Positions 6,792 to 13,580 of a DNA stretch of 13,580 nucleotides are shown in pieces. A model generated the notes under the pieces. The model was not told the origin of the DNA, did not search any database, and worked only from the letters and a program-made list of their open reading frames with translations. Source of the DNA: Betaproteobacteria bacterium (lineage in GTDB: Bacteria > Pseudomonadota > Gammaproteobacteria > Burkholderiales > Usitatibacteraceae); NCBI GenBank assembly GCA_025362705.1, contig JANYFH010000384.1:1-13580 (forward strand), written 5' to 3'. The position numbers and the translations under genes are program-made. Numbering within the stretch: position 1 is the first letter of the stretch; each line of letters opens with the position of its first letter.

Positions 6792-8405
6792 ATGAATCGC
6801 AGAAACTTCATACAAATTGCCTTCGTGACCGGCGCGGGCGTATTGATCGGGGAGAAATCCATGGCGGTAACTTTAGCTGGCAAACGTGCCTTCAATATTG
6901 TTGAAGCAGACGTCGCAGAGCTACAGGCGTTGATGCAATCCGGCAAGCTGAGCTCGCGGCAACTGGTAGGTGCCTACCTCGCGCGGATACGCGCAATCGA
7001 CAAAAGCGGCCCGCACATCAATTCGATTATCGAACTCAATCCCGATGCGGCCAGCATTGCCGCGGCGCTGGACAAGGAGCGCAAAGTCCAGGGTCCACGC
7101 GGCCCCTTGCACGGGATTCCGGTGCTACTCAAAGACAATATCGCGACCGCCGATAAAATGCAGACCACGGCAGGCTCCCTCGCGTTGGTGGGGGTGAAGC
7201 CGCCGCGAGACGCTTTCCTTGTAACAAAGCTGCGCGAGGCAGGTGCCGTCATCCTTGGCAAGACCAATCTTTCCGAGTGGGCCAATCTCCGCTCGACGCG
7301 TTCAACCAGCGGCTGGAGCGGGCGCGGCGGATTGACCAGGAACCCGTATGCGCTGGATCGCAATACCAGCGGCTCAAGTTCCGGCTCAGGTGCAGCAATT
7401 GCTGCGAGTCTCGCAACCCTGGGGGTAGGAACCGAAACTGATGGCTCGATCATCTCGCCGTCTTCGATCAACGGCCTGGTCGGTATCAAACCAACACTGG
7501 GACTAATCAGCCGCAACGGAATCATTCCGATTGCCCACTCGCAGGATACCGCCGGACCGATGGCACGTACTGTGACCGATGCAGCATTGTTGCTGACGGC
7601 ACTTGCGGGCATTGACGCCCGCGATGCGGTAACAGCAGAAAATATGGACAAAGCGCACGACTACACCAAATTTCTCGACGCGGACGGTTTGAAGGGTGCG
7701 CGCATTGGCGTCGTGCGCAGCAACTTCGGTGGGCGCAATGATCTCGTCTCGGCTGTGGTGGAAGAAGCATTGAACGTGCTAGCTGCGAAGGGCGCGATTC
7801 TGATATATCCGGTCGAACTTCCCAACGTGGCCAAGTACGGACAGACCGAGTTGGAGGTACTGTACTTCGAGCTGAAGGCCGACATGGAAGCCTATCTCGC
7901 CGAATTCGCGCCCGGTTCGTCGATCAAAACGCTGCAGGACATTATCGATTTCAATATAAAAAATGCAAAGCGGGAAATGCCCTTCTTTGGACAGGAACAT
8001 TTTTTGAAGGCCGTCGCCAAGGGCGGGCTAGACACGAAAGAATACAAGGACGCGCTGGAAAACAATCGACGCTATTCGCGCGAGGAAGGCATCGACAAAG
8101 TACTGAAGGAACACAAACTTGACGCCCTGGTTGCGCCCTCCAATGGCCCAGCGTGGCTGACAGACTTCATCAAGGGCGATGCGAGCGGCGGCGGCTTCAG
8201 TGGCCCGGCAGCGGTAGCAGGTTATCCGCACATCACCGTGCCCGCAGGATTCGTCTACGGATTGCCCGCCGCCATTTCATTCGTCGGTACCGCGTGGAGC
8301 GAGCCCACGCTGATCCGCCTTGCATACGCGTTTGAACAAGCGACGAAGCATCGCCGCGCGCCGACGTTCAGTAAGTCGCTGAACCGAAATCCGGCTATGG
8401 ATTAG
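6792..8405 (+). CDS. Tat-exported amidase-signature hydrolase (peptide amidase-like)
   Basis: This 537-residue protein hydrolyses a carbon-nitrogen amide bond using the amidase-signature Ser-cisSer-Lys triad, all present: Lys114 (LLKDN), Ser195 in the GSSSGSG loop, and nucleophile Ser219 in GTETDGS. The spacing of 24 between the two serines is exactly that of the family. The segment from GTETDGSIISPSS to SQDTAGPMART matches secreted amidases related to the Stenotrophomonas peptide amidase better than the GatA branch, though GatA-like function in tRNA charging is excluded mainly by the signal peptide. Residues 1-20 (MNRRNFIQIAFVTGAGVLIG) are a twin-arginine signal. I chose ATG 6792 because AGGAG lies eight bases upstream; an in-frame GTG at 6783 overlaps that site. 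It is divergent from the TonB-dependent receptor. Substrate is unknown; a C-terminally amidated peptide or another small amide is plausible. Confidence 0.93.
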   Translation: MNRRNFIQIAFVTGAGVLIGEKSMAVTLAGKRAFNIVEADVAELQALMQSGKLSSRQLVGAYLARIRAIDKSGPHINSIIELNPDAASIAAALDKERKVQGPRGPLHGIPVLLKDNIATADKMQTTAGSLALVGVKPPRDAFLVTKLREAGAVILGKTNLSEWANLRSTRSTSGWSGRGGLTRNPYALDRNTSGSSSGSGAAIAASLATLGVGTETDGSIISPSSINGLVGIKPTLGLISRNGIIPIAHSQDTAGPMARTVTDAALLLTALAGIDARDAVTAENMDKAHDYTKFLDADGLKGARIGVVRSNFGGRNDLVSAVVEEALNVLAAKGAILIYPVELPNVAKYGQTELEVLYFELKADMEAYLAEFAPGSSIKTLQDIIDFNIKNAKREMPFFGQEHFLKAVAKGGLDTKEYKDALENNRRYSREEGIDKVLKEHKLDALVAPSNGPAWLTDFIKGDASGGGFSGPAAVAGYPHITVPAGFVYGLPAAISFVGTAWSEPTLIRLAYAFEQATKHRRAPTFSKSLNRNPAMD

Positions 8406-8413
8406 CTGAAGTC

Positions 8414-8441
8414 CCTGCCGTGGCGACAACAGGACGGCAGG
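8414..8441 (+). terminator. Terminator-like hairpin after the amidase gene
   Basis: CCTGCCGT (8414-8421) and ACGGCAGG (8434-8441) form a perfect 8-bp GC-rich stem with a 12-base loop, starting eight bases after the amidase stop codon. Only TTG follows rather than a T-run, so termination may be partial or Rho-assisted. A second, smaller stem (GTTCCC 8498-8503 with GGGAAC 8513-8518) lies further on. Confidence 0.42.
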
Positions 8442-8567
8442 TTGAATGTTCCGAGCTTCAGGTAACGTGCGCCGGCGCGAAGTCTCGCCATCCACGAGTT
8501 CCCTCTTTACTCGGGAACGGGGTGCTCCCACACGCATAGTTCTGTATAGCACGCTATCATCTCGTCC

Positions 8568-9008
8568 ATGCCAAAGAAACCCCTAAAATTTTTCACAACC
8601 TCCACCGACTGCGAGACCGCGTTCTACGATGCGCTCGAACGCGCCGACCTCAATCTGATGATGACGGTATGGGCTGACGAGCCGGGCATTGTTTGCATTC
8701 ATCCCCAAGGGCCCAGGCTTGCAGGGTTCACGGCAATTCGCGGGAGTTTCACCGAGATATTTTCACAGGGGCCAAATGCAAAAGTGAAAGTCAGCGAGTT
8801 ACGCAAACATCAGGGACAGACGCTTGCGATTCACAGCGTGTACGAAACCTTCACGTTGCCGGGTCGCAAGGAAACCATTCCGCCGGTGCTTGCAACCAAT
8901 GTCTATCTCCTCACGCCGCACGGCTGGCGCATGATCTTGCACCACGCTTCGCATTCACCAAAGGGAACGACGGTTGAGGAACAGGGCGTGATGCGGATTC
9001 TGCATTGA
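8568..9008 (+). CDS. NTF2/SnoaL-like domain protein
   Basis: This 146-residue soluble protein has the SnoaL/DUF4440-like NTF2 fold pattern: an N-terminal helix pair (TAFYDALERADLNLMMTVWA, residues 18-37), the acid-containing turn DEPGIVCIHPQGPRL, the helix FTAIRGSFTEIF, then the long curved strands of the sheet ending GWRMILHHASHSP (about 123-135). Such domains bind small molecules or act as enzyme or transport accessories; no catalytic role can be assigned. There is no signal peptide. The ATG at 8568-8570 has no clear ribosome-binding site, so translation may be leaderless or weak. Its TGA stop (9006-9008) overlaps the TTG start of the next gene by four bases, which suggests coupled translation with the peptide-binding protein. 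The upstream amidase gene is 162 bp away behind a hairpin, so this is probably the first gene of its own operon. Confidence 0.88.
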   Translation: MPKKPLKFFTTSTDCETAFYDALERADLNLMMTVWADEPGIVCIHPQGPRLAGFTAIRGSFTEIFSQGPNAKVKVSELRKHQGQTLAIHSVYETFTLPGRKETIPPVLATNVYLLTPHGWRMILHHASHSPKGTTVEEQGVMRILH

Positions 9009-10843
9009 AGTGTTTTGGCGAAAACGTAGCGAGCAGAAATTTTGATGCCATATTTGCGCGTTTGGCGGTGTCGGCGATTGCGGCATTGCTTCTACCAGCG
9101 TTCACGCTCGCCGCCGAACCTCTCAAAATCATTCGCACTGCGTATCAATCAGCGGAGAAAGGTTTTGATTGCGCAGTCGATTCCGCTGAGCTCACCAGCA
9201 CGATTTGCGACAATATTTTCGATTCGCTATTGCAATACGATTATCTCGCCCGCCCGATCAAGCTGCAACCGCGCGCGGCGCTCGCGCTGCCCGAGATTTC
9301 CCCTGATGGCAAAATTTACACAATCAGGTTAAAGCGCGGCATCAGGTTCACCGACCACCCCGCATTCAAGGGGAAAAAGCGAGAACTGGTCGCCGCCGAC
9401 TATGTCTACAGCATGAAGCGCCTGCTCGATCCCACCAACCGCGCGCAATGGCAGTTCCTGCTCGATGGCAAGGTAGAAGGCCTGAATGAGCTTGCCGATG
9501 AGGCGAAAAAATCCGGCAAATTCGATTACGACAAACCGATTCGCGGCCTGGAAGCGACCGACGCTTACACGCTTGTGATCCGCTTGAAGGTGCCTGATTA
9601 CAATCTTTCCTACATTCTTGCGATGCCCGCGACGGCGGCACTGGCGCGCGAAGTGGTGGAACGATACGGGATTGCCGTTGCCGAGCATCCGGTCGGTACT
9701 GGTCCATTCCGGTTGAAAGAGTGGCGACGCTCTTCGCGCGTCACATTGGAGGCCAATCCCGATTTTCGGGAGGAATTTTTTGGGTCGATTGGCGGCAACG
9801 GCAAGAACGATGCAGTTATTGCAGCGCATCTCAAGGGTCGGCGCATACCGCTGATCCAGCAAGTCCAGATAGACATCATCGAGGAAGACCAACCGCGCTG
9901 GCTGGCATTCCTGGGCGGTGAGCACGATTACATCCGACCTATTCCGCCGCCACTCGCAGATTCCGCGCTCCCCGGCGGAAAGTTGGCACCCAATCTGATC
10001 CGCGCCGGCATCACCTCGACTCCCGACGAAATCGCATGGCTGACCTACACGACCTTCAACATGGAAGATAAAACCGTCGGTGGCTACACGCCCGAGCGCA
10101 TCGCGCTGCGGCGTGCGATGTCGATGGCGTTTCCGGTACAGGACGAAATCGCCATCATCGAAAAAGGCCAGGCTGAGGAGGCGTGGAGTCCGATTGCGCG
10201 TGGTATGGCGGGTTTTGTGGACGAGAAAGCGTCGTTTCACGAATACAACCCGGCGCGCGCCAATGCCTTGCTGGATACCTATGGCTTTGTCGATCGTGAC
10301 GGTGATGGCTGGCGCGAAATGCCCGATGGAAGCCCGCTGGTGATAGATATGGCATCCATCCCTGACCAGCGGGAGCGCAGCCGCAAAGAATTGTGGGGAC
10401 GGGCGATGACACGCATAGGCATTCGCATGACATTCAATAAAGTTGAAAAACTCCCGGAATTGAGAAAGCTTGCGCAGCTCGGCAAAGTAGCGATGTTCAG
10501 CTACGGCTGGATCGCAGACTACCCCGATGGTGAAAATTTTCTGCAATTGTTCTGGAGCAAATCGATTGGCGGCTCGAACTACACACTGTTCTCACGACCG
10601 GAATTTGATGAACTATACGAGCGCATCAAGGTCATGCCGGATACGCCGGAACGTACCGCGCTTTATCAAAAGATGGTGCACATCCTGTGGGTTTACAATC
10701 CTTGGCGTGTGAACACCCTTAAACAGGGGACCGCCCTGATGCAGCCTTGGGTGCTCGGCTACAAAAAGCATCCTTTCGGACACGAGTCCTGGCGTTATCT
10801 AGATATCGACACCACCAAATTGCCGCCACAACTGCGAAAATGA
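9005..10843 (+). CDS. Periplasmic solute-binding protein, family 5 (Dpp/Opp/nickel type)
   Basis: This 612-residue protein is an ABC-transporter substrate-binding protein of family 5, which captures oligopeptides or related compounds in the periplasm. A signal peptide covers roughly residues 15-37 (RLAVSAIAALLLPAFTLAA). Family signs are the LQPRAALALPEISPDGKIYTI stretch (near 88), the segment around ADYVYSMKRLLDP (131-143), HPVGTGPFRLKEW (228-240), and the late YGWIADYPDGENFLQLF region. A DRDGDG loop (430-435) is common at this place in the family. Length is slightly above the usual 500-550. The start is an unusual TTG at 9005-9007, which overlaps the previous stop. No ATG lies in frame before the signal peptide; GTG at 9068 is an alternative that would shorten the leader. 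No permease or ATPase genes are in view, so it must serve a transporter encoded elsewhere or act otherwise. Its stop overlaps gspC by four bases. Confidence 0.9.
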   Translation: MKCFGENVASRNFDAIFARLAVSAIAALLLPAFTLAAEPLKIIRTAYQSAEKGFDCAVDSAELTSTICDNIFDSLLQYDYLARPIKLQPRAALALPEISPDGKIYTIRLKRGIRFTDHPAFKGKKRELVAADYVYSMKRLLDPTNRAQWQFLLDGKVEGLNELADEAKKSGKFDYDKPIRGLEATDAYTLVIRLKVPDYNLSYILAMPATAALAREVVERYGIAVAEHPVGTGPFRLKEWRRSSRVTLEANPDFREEFFGSIGGNGKNDAVIAAHLKGRRIPLIQQVQIDIIEEDQPRWLAFLGGEHDYIRPIPPPLADSALPGGKLAPNLIRAGITSTPDEIAWLTYTTFNMEDKTVGGYTPERIALRRAMSMAFPVQDEIAIIEKGQAEEAWSPIARGMAGFVDEKASFHEYNPARANALLDTYGFVDRDGDGWREMPDGSPLVIDMASIPDQRERSRKELWGRAMTRIGIRMTFNKVEKLPELRKLAQLGKVAMFSYGWIADYPDGENFLQLFWSKSIGGSNYTLFSRPEFDELYERIKVMPDTPERTALYQKMVHILWVYNPWRVNTLKQGTALMQPWVLGYKKHPFGHESWRYLDIDTTKLPPQLRK

Positions 10844-11661
10844 TGGTCATGTCACTCACCCGACTTCAATTGCTGTCCCGAATGCTCACGGCTCTGCTGG
10901 TGATTGCCCTGGGATGGCAACTCGCATGGTGGACATGGCATTTCATTACGCCGTCGCTGCGAAATAGTACTTTCACGCAATCGATCACAGCGGTGCCGGA
11001 TGTTGCCCTCGGTCGGCAATTGTTTGGCGACTCCGGTACTGTAAGCAGCAGCGTTAGCGCAAGTTCACAAGGCAGCATCCGGCTCAAAGGGGTATTTGCG
11101 GTCGATGGCAGGACGCTCTCCGCAGCGGTGCTCAATGTCGGTGGACGCGACCAGGCCATAAGGCGGGGCGAGGAACTTTTTGCGGGCACCACACTCGCCG
11201 AAGTGCATGCCGACTATGTCGTCATCAGCCGCTCGGGCGTTCGCGAAAGGATTGATCTTGACCGCTTTGAGAGCCGTGGCGCGAAACAGATGAACGCAGC
11301 CAACGCCGCGCCGGTCACCCAGTTTCGCTTGAACGTCGCTTCTACTGGCACGAATGCCTACGCGCTATCGCGGCAGGAACTCAATGGCGTGTTGCAGGAT
11401 CCGCGGCAAATGGCCTTTCTTGGTCGCATCGGCAATGCTGCAAGCGGTGGCGTGCGTGTGGAAGATGCACCGAGTGGCTCGCTGCTGGACAAACTCGGTA
11501 TCAAGACCGGCGACATCATTACCGGCCTGAATGGGCAGCCGGTAAATTCACCCGGGGATTTGGCGCGTCTCTACCAGCAGTTCGGCACACTGACGAGTAT
11601 TCGTGCTGAGGTTAGGCGCGGCGGTGCGCCGGTGATGCTGTCGTACGCGATCCAGAACTAA
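10840..11661 (+). CDS. gspC: Type II secretion system protein GspC
   Basis: GspC is the inner-membrane protein that links the type II secretion assembly platform to the secretin and helps select cargo. The 273-residue product has a short cytoplasmic N-terminus and one membrane helix (about residues 14-35, LTALLVIALGWQLAWWTWHF). The homology-region domain spans about 76-142 (SIRLKGVFAVDGRTLSAAVLN, then a QAIRRGEEL segment). A linker follows, then a C-terminal PDZ domain at about 195-272 (VRVEDAPSGSLLDKLGIKTGDIITGLNGQPV). The PDZ type, rather than coiled-coil type, is clear. The first ATG (10840) overlaps the preceding TGA as ATGA; ATGs at 10843 and 10849 are alternatives, none with a ribosome-binding site, which supports translational coupling. 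gspD would be expected next but is separated by a convergent methyltransferase gene 15 bp downstream. Confidence 0.9.
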   Translation: MMVMSLTRLQLLSRMLTALLVIALGWQLAWWTWHFITPSLRNSTFTQSITAVPDVALGRQLFGDSGTVSSSVSASSQGSIRLKGVFAVDGRTLSAAVLNVGGRDQAIRRGEELFAGTTLAEVHADYVVISRSGVRERIDLDRFESRGAKQMNAANAAPVTQFRLNVASTGTNAYALSRQELNGVLQDPRQMAFLGRIGNAASGGVRVEDAPSGSLLDKLGIKTGDIITGLNGQPVNSPGDLARLYQQFGTLTSIRAEVRRGGAPVMLSYAIQN

Positions 11662-11676
11662 CAACCCACTTTTTTT

Positions 11677-12186
11677 CTACGCCCGCTTGGTGATCACCGC
11701 AATCAAGTCCCGTGCCGCATTCGTGTAGTGCTCCACCGCGAAGCGCTTGAGTTCCATCGTCTGATCGCGTATCGATTCATCGAGCTGATACGAATAGCGC
11801 GTCGCAAAATCGCAGGTGTAGGGAACATGCGGGGTATTTTTGTCCCGCCACTCCTTGTTCAGGTAGACCAGATACCAATGCGACATCGGCGGCCAATGAT
11901 GGGTCGGATCGCCATAGGCACTCGCGTGGCTCCAGTCGGGGGTGATGATCTCGGCTTCCGCACCGGCCTTCAGCACGCGCCAGACTTCGTTGAAAAAAGT
12001 GATTCTTTCGGCAGGGGTGAGATGCTCAACAAAGTGCGAACAAAATACCCGCTCCACGCTGTTGTCCAGCCATGGCCATGGTGTCTGGCGTAAATCGGCC
12101 ACCACATCGACTCCCGGCAACGCCAGACTATCCACGCCAATATGGCCTTCCTTTTTTTTCAGTCCGCAGCCTAAGTCCAGCTTCAT
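11677..12186 (-). CDS. SAM-dependent methyltransferase (type 11-like)
   Basis: This 169-residue protein has a class I methyltransferase core. Motif I is LDLGCG at residues 3-8, right at the N-terminus. The second-strand acid is in IGVDS. VERVFCSHFVEHLTPAERI (about 46-64) is the usual post-II region, and FFNEVWRVLKAGAEAEIITPD gives the typical RVLKPGG-like strand. The C-terminal part has a distinctive GDPTHHWPPMSHWYLVYLNKEW segment, suggesting a defined subfamily; its substrate is unknown to me. It is short for the class but complete. ATG at 12184-12186 is chosen with GGA about six to eight bases upstream; an in-frame TTG at 12198 lies further out. It is transcribed against gspC and gspD and lies between them. 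A T-run at 11671-11677 sits between the convergent ends. Nothing ties it to secretion directly. Confidence 0.87.
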   Translation of the reverse strand: MKLDLGCGLKKKEGHIGVDSLALPGVDVVADLRQTPWPWLDNSVERVFCSHFVEHLTPAERITFFNEVWRVLKAGAEAEIITPDWSHASAYGDPTHHWPPMSHWYLVYLNKEWRDKNTPHVPYTCDFATRYSYQLDESIRDQTMELKRFAVEHYTNAARDLIAVITKRA

Positions 12187-12274
12187 GATTTTCCGCAATC
12201 CATATAGCTTACCGTCGCACAGTCTACATGTTCATGACGTACAATTAGCCATCTCTATTCACTCATAGAAACCC
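12187..12274 (+). promoter_or_regulatory. Short divergent promoter region between methyltransferase and gspD
   Basis: These 88 bp separate two divergent starts, so gspD must either be transcribed from here or from far upstream across an opposing gene. TACAAT at 12240-12245 is a fair -10 box about 30 bases ahead of the gspD GTG, but the matching -35 position (around GCACAG) is poor. No clear promoter is seen for the methyltransferase. Confidence 0.3.
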
Positions 12275-13580
12275 GTGAACGCAAAAAAATTCAAGATGCT
12301 GCTGGCACGTTCGGCACTTACCGTCTCCGCGTTGGCGGCCGCTGTTTTTCTTAGACCTGCCGCAGCGGAGGACACCGTATCGCTGAGTTTCGTCAACGCA
12401 GACATTCCGTCGGTTGTGAAAACCATCGGTGGACACACCGGCAAGACGTTCATCATCGACCCTCGCGTGACCGGTACCATGAACATCATCTCGCAAGCGC
12501 CGGTAAGCAAGGAGATCGCCTACCAGATCCTGCTGTCGGCATTGCGTGTGCATGGCTATGCGGCGATTGAGGAGCGCGGTGTGGTGAAAATCGTCCCTGA
12601 AGGCGACGCGAAAACTTCTGGCACCGTGATTGATCGCAGTACCCAGATCGCGGGTGACCGGATTGTCACGCAGGTGTTCACGCTGCAAAATGAAAGCGCC
12701 TCACAGTTGGCGCAGGTGCTACGGCCACTGGTGGCGCCAAACAACTTTATCGGCGCCTACGCTGGCAGCAACGTGCTCGTCATTACGGACTACGCCAGCA
12801 ATGTCAATCGCATCGGCAAGATCATCGCTTCCATCGACGTTCCCACCAGCGCTGAACTGCAACTAATCAAGCTGCAATATGCGAGCGCAGTCGATGTGGC
12901 TAACCTGCTCAAAGGTTTGATGCCAGAGACCAATACCAACCCAACCAATCCGGGCACACCTGCGAAGCTTTCACTCGGCGTGGAGCCGCGTACCAACAGC
13001 CTGATTGTTCGCGCCGATACGCCGCAGCTTGTGGCGCGCATCAAGGCATTGATTGCAGGCCTCGATATCCCGACGGCTGCGGGTGGCAATATCCATGTGG
13101 TTTACCTGCGCAATGCCGAGGCGGTTAAAGTGGCAGACACATTGCGTGGATTGCTTTCCGGTTCTTCCAGCAGCAGCGCCAGCACCGCCTCAGTCGTCAC
13201 CACAACTGCGCCGGGCACCGCGCCAAACACGAGCACTGGCGCGGCTTCCAGCCCGGTTTCCAGCAGCATTCAGGCGTATGCCTCGACCAATTCTCTCGTT
13301 ATCGTCGCACCCGATCACGTCTACAATTCCTTGAGAACCGTGATCGAAAAGCTCGATGCCAGACGAGCCCAGGTTTACGTCGAAGCGCTCGTCGTTGAAG
13401 TAAGCGCGTCGGTAAGTTCCGAATTCGGCATCCAGTGGCAGGATTTGTCCGGCATCAATCGCAATGGTGCGCAAGTGATAGGCGGTACCAACTTCGGTAG
13501 CACGGGTGCCAACATCATCAGCGCGGCGGGCAACATCAGCGCGGTAAACGCCGGACTCAACATCGGCATCGTGCGCGGAA
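12275..13580 (+). CDS. gspD: Type II secretion system secretin GspD (partial, C-terminus off the right edge)
   Basis: GspD forms the outer-membrane secretin ring through which folded proteins leave the cell. 435 codons are visible without a stop; full proteins are about 650-750. Residues 1-31 are a signal peptide (KKFKMLLARSALTVSALAA...RPAAA). Periplasmic domains follow in the usual order: N0 at about 33-108 (VSLSFVNADIPSVVKTIG through VVKIVPE), N1 at 130-190, N2 at 195-265 (ending ALIAGLDIP), and N3 at 272-362. N3 contains a Ser/Thr/Ala-rich insertion at about 295-331. The secretin core begins at about 365 (RAQVYVEALVVEVSASVSSEFGIQW). The start is GTG at 12275-12277 with only a weak AGAAA upstream. 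An in-frame TAG at 12266 excludes anything earlier; ATG at 12296 is the alternative but would lose the basic start of the signal. Its N0 domain would contact the HR domain of GspC. Confidence 0.95.
   Translation, partial: MNAKKFKMLLARSALTVSALAAAVFLRPAAAEDTVSLSFVNADIPSVVKTIGGHTGKTFIIDPRVTGTMNIISQAPVSKEIAYQILLSALRVHGYAAIEERGVVKIVPEGDAKTSGTVIDRSTQIAGDRIVTQVFTLQNESASQLAQVLRPLVAPNNFIGAYAGSNVLVITDYASNVNRIGKIIASIDVPTSAELQLIKLQYASAVDVANLLKGLMPETNTNPTNPGTPAKLSLGVEPRTNSLIVRADTPQLVARIKALIAGLDIPTAAGGNIHVVYLRNAEAVKVADTLRGLLSGSSSSSASTASVVTTTAPGTAPNTSTGAASSPVSSSIQAYASTNSLVIVAPDHVYNSLRTVIEKLDARRAQVYVEALVVEVSASVSSEFGIQWQDLSGINRNGAQVIGGTNFGSTGANIISAAGNISAVNAGLNIGIVRG

Noticed and set aside
6571..6795. 74-codon plus-strand frame in the divergent control region
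   Set aside because: It runs into the amidase start without a ribosome-binding site and has unlikely composition. The region is better read as regulatory.
6974..7651. Open frame of 225 codons on the minus strand
   Set aside because: It is antisense to the amidase catalytic region; the amidase motifs show which strand is coding.
10292..10309. EF-hand-like DRDGDG loop in the binding protein
   Set aside because: Such loops are common at this position in family 5 binding proteins, and no helix-loop-helix pair surrounds it, so a calcium-sensor domain is not supported.
9329..10546. Open frame of 405 codons on the minus strand
   Set aside because: It lies entirely antisense to the solute-binding protein gene, whose family motifs are clear. 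The antisense translation has no recognisable domain and no ribosome-binding site.
11662..11680. T-run between gspC and the methyltransferase gene as a terminator
   Set aside because: No stem-loop precedes the T-run on the plus strand.

Overview
The window comes from a Gram-negative bacterium, most likely a proteobacterium (Beta- or Gammaproteobacteria). The evidence is a TonB-dependent outer-membrane receptor, two type II secretion genes (gspC, gspD) and twin-arginine signal peptides. GC content looks moderate, around the mid-50s percent by eye. Genes are densely packed and ordinary in codon use. I see no tRNA, rRNA, CRISPR array, transposase or phage gene. Both ends cut through genes.

Left part (1-3624, all minus strand). 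A two-gene molybdenum hydroxylase unit of the IorAB type comes first: the large MoCo subunit runs off the left edge, and the small [2Fe-2S] subunit lies 9 bp upstream of it. A 404-bp stretch without a convincing gene follows and holds one copy of a diverged repeat. Next come a possible 25-residue exported peptide, a five-helix DUF1453/CcdC-like membrane protein, a second copy of the repeat, and an unrecognised 164-residue cytosolic protein.

Middle part (3625-8567). A 928-residue TonB-dependent receptor (minus) is divergent from a Tat-exported amidase-signature hydrolase (plus). They are separated by a 380-bp control region holding a long imperfect hairpin and a weak Fur-like sequence. The pair would fit uptake plus periplasmic hydrolysis of an amide or peptide compound, but the substrate cannot be read from the sequence.

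Right part (8568-13580). Three plus-strand genes form a chain with two 4-bp overlaps: an NTF2/SnoaL-like protein, a family 5 (Dpp/Opp-type) periplasmic peptide-binding protein with no permease genes in view, and gspC. A convergent SAM-dependent methyltransferase gene then separates gspC from gspD, which runs off the right edge. GspC (inner membrane, HR and PDZ domains) and GspD (outer-membrane secretin) normally contact each other in the type II secretion system and are often neighbours. The insertion and the coupling of gspC to a peptide-binding protein are the most unusual features of the window.

I did not find a clear undescribed defence or mobile system. The best leads are the coupled NTF2/peptide-binding/gspC cluster and the pair of coding-like repeat segments.
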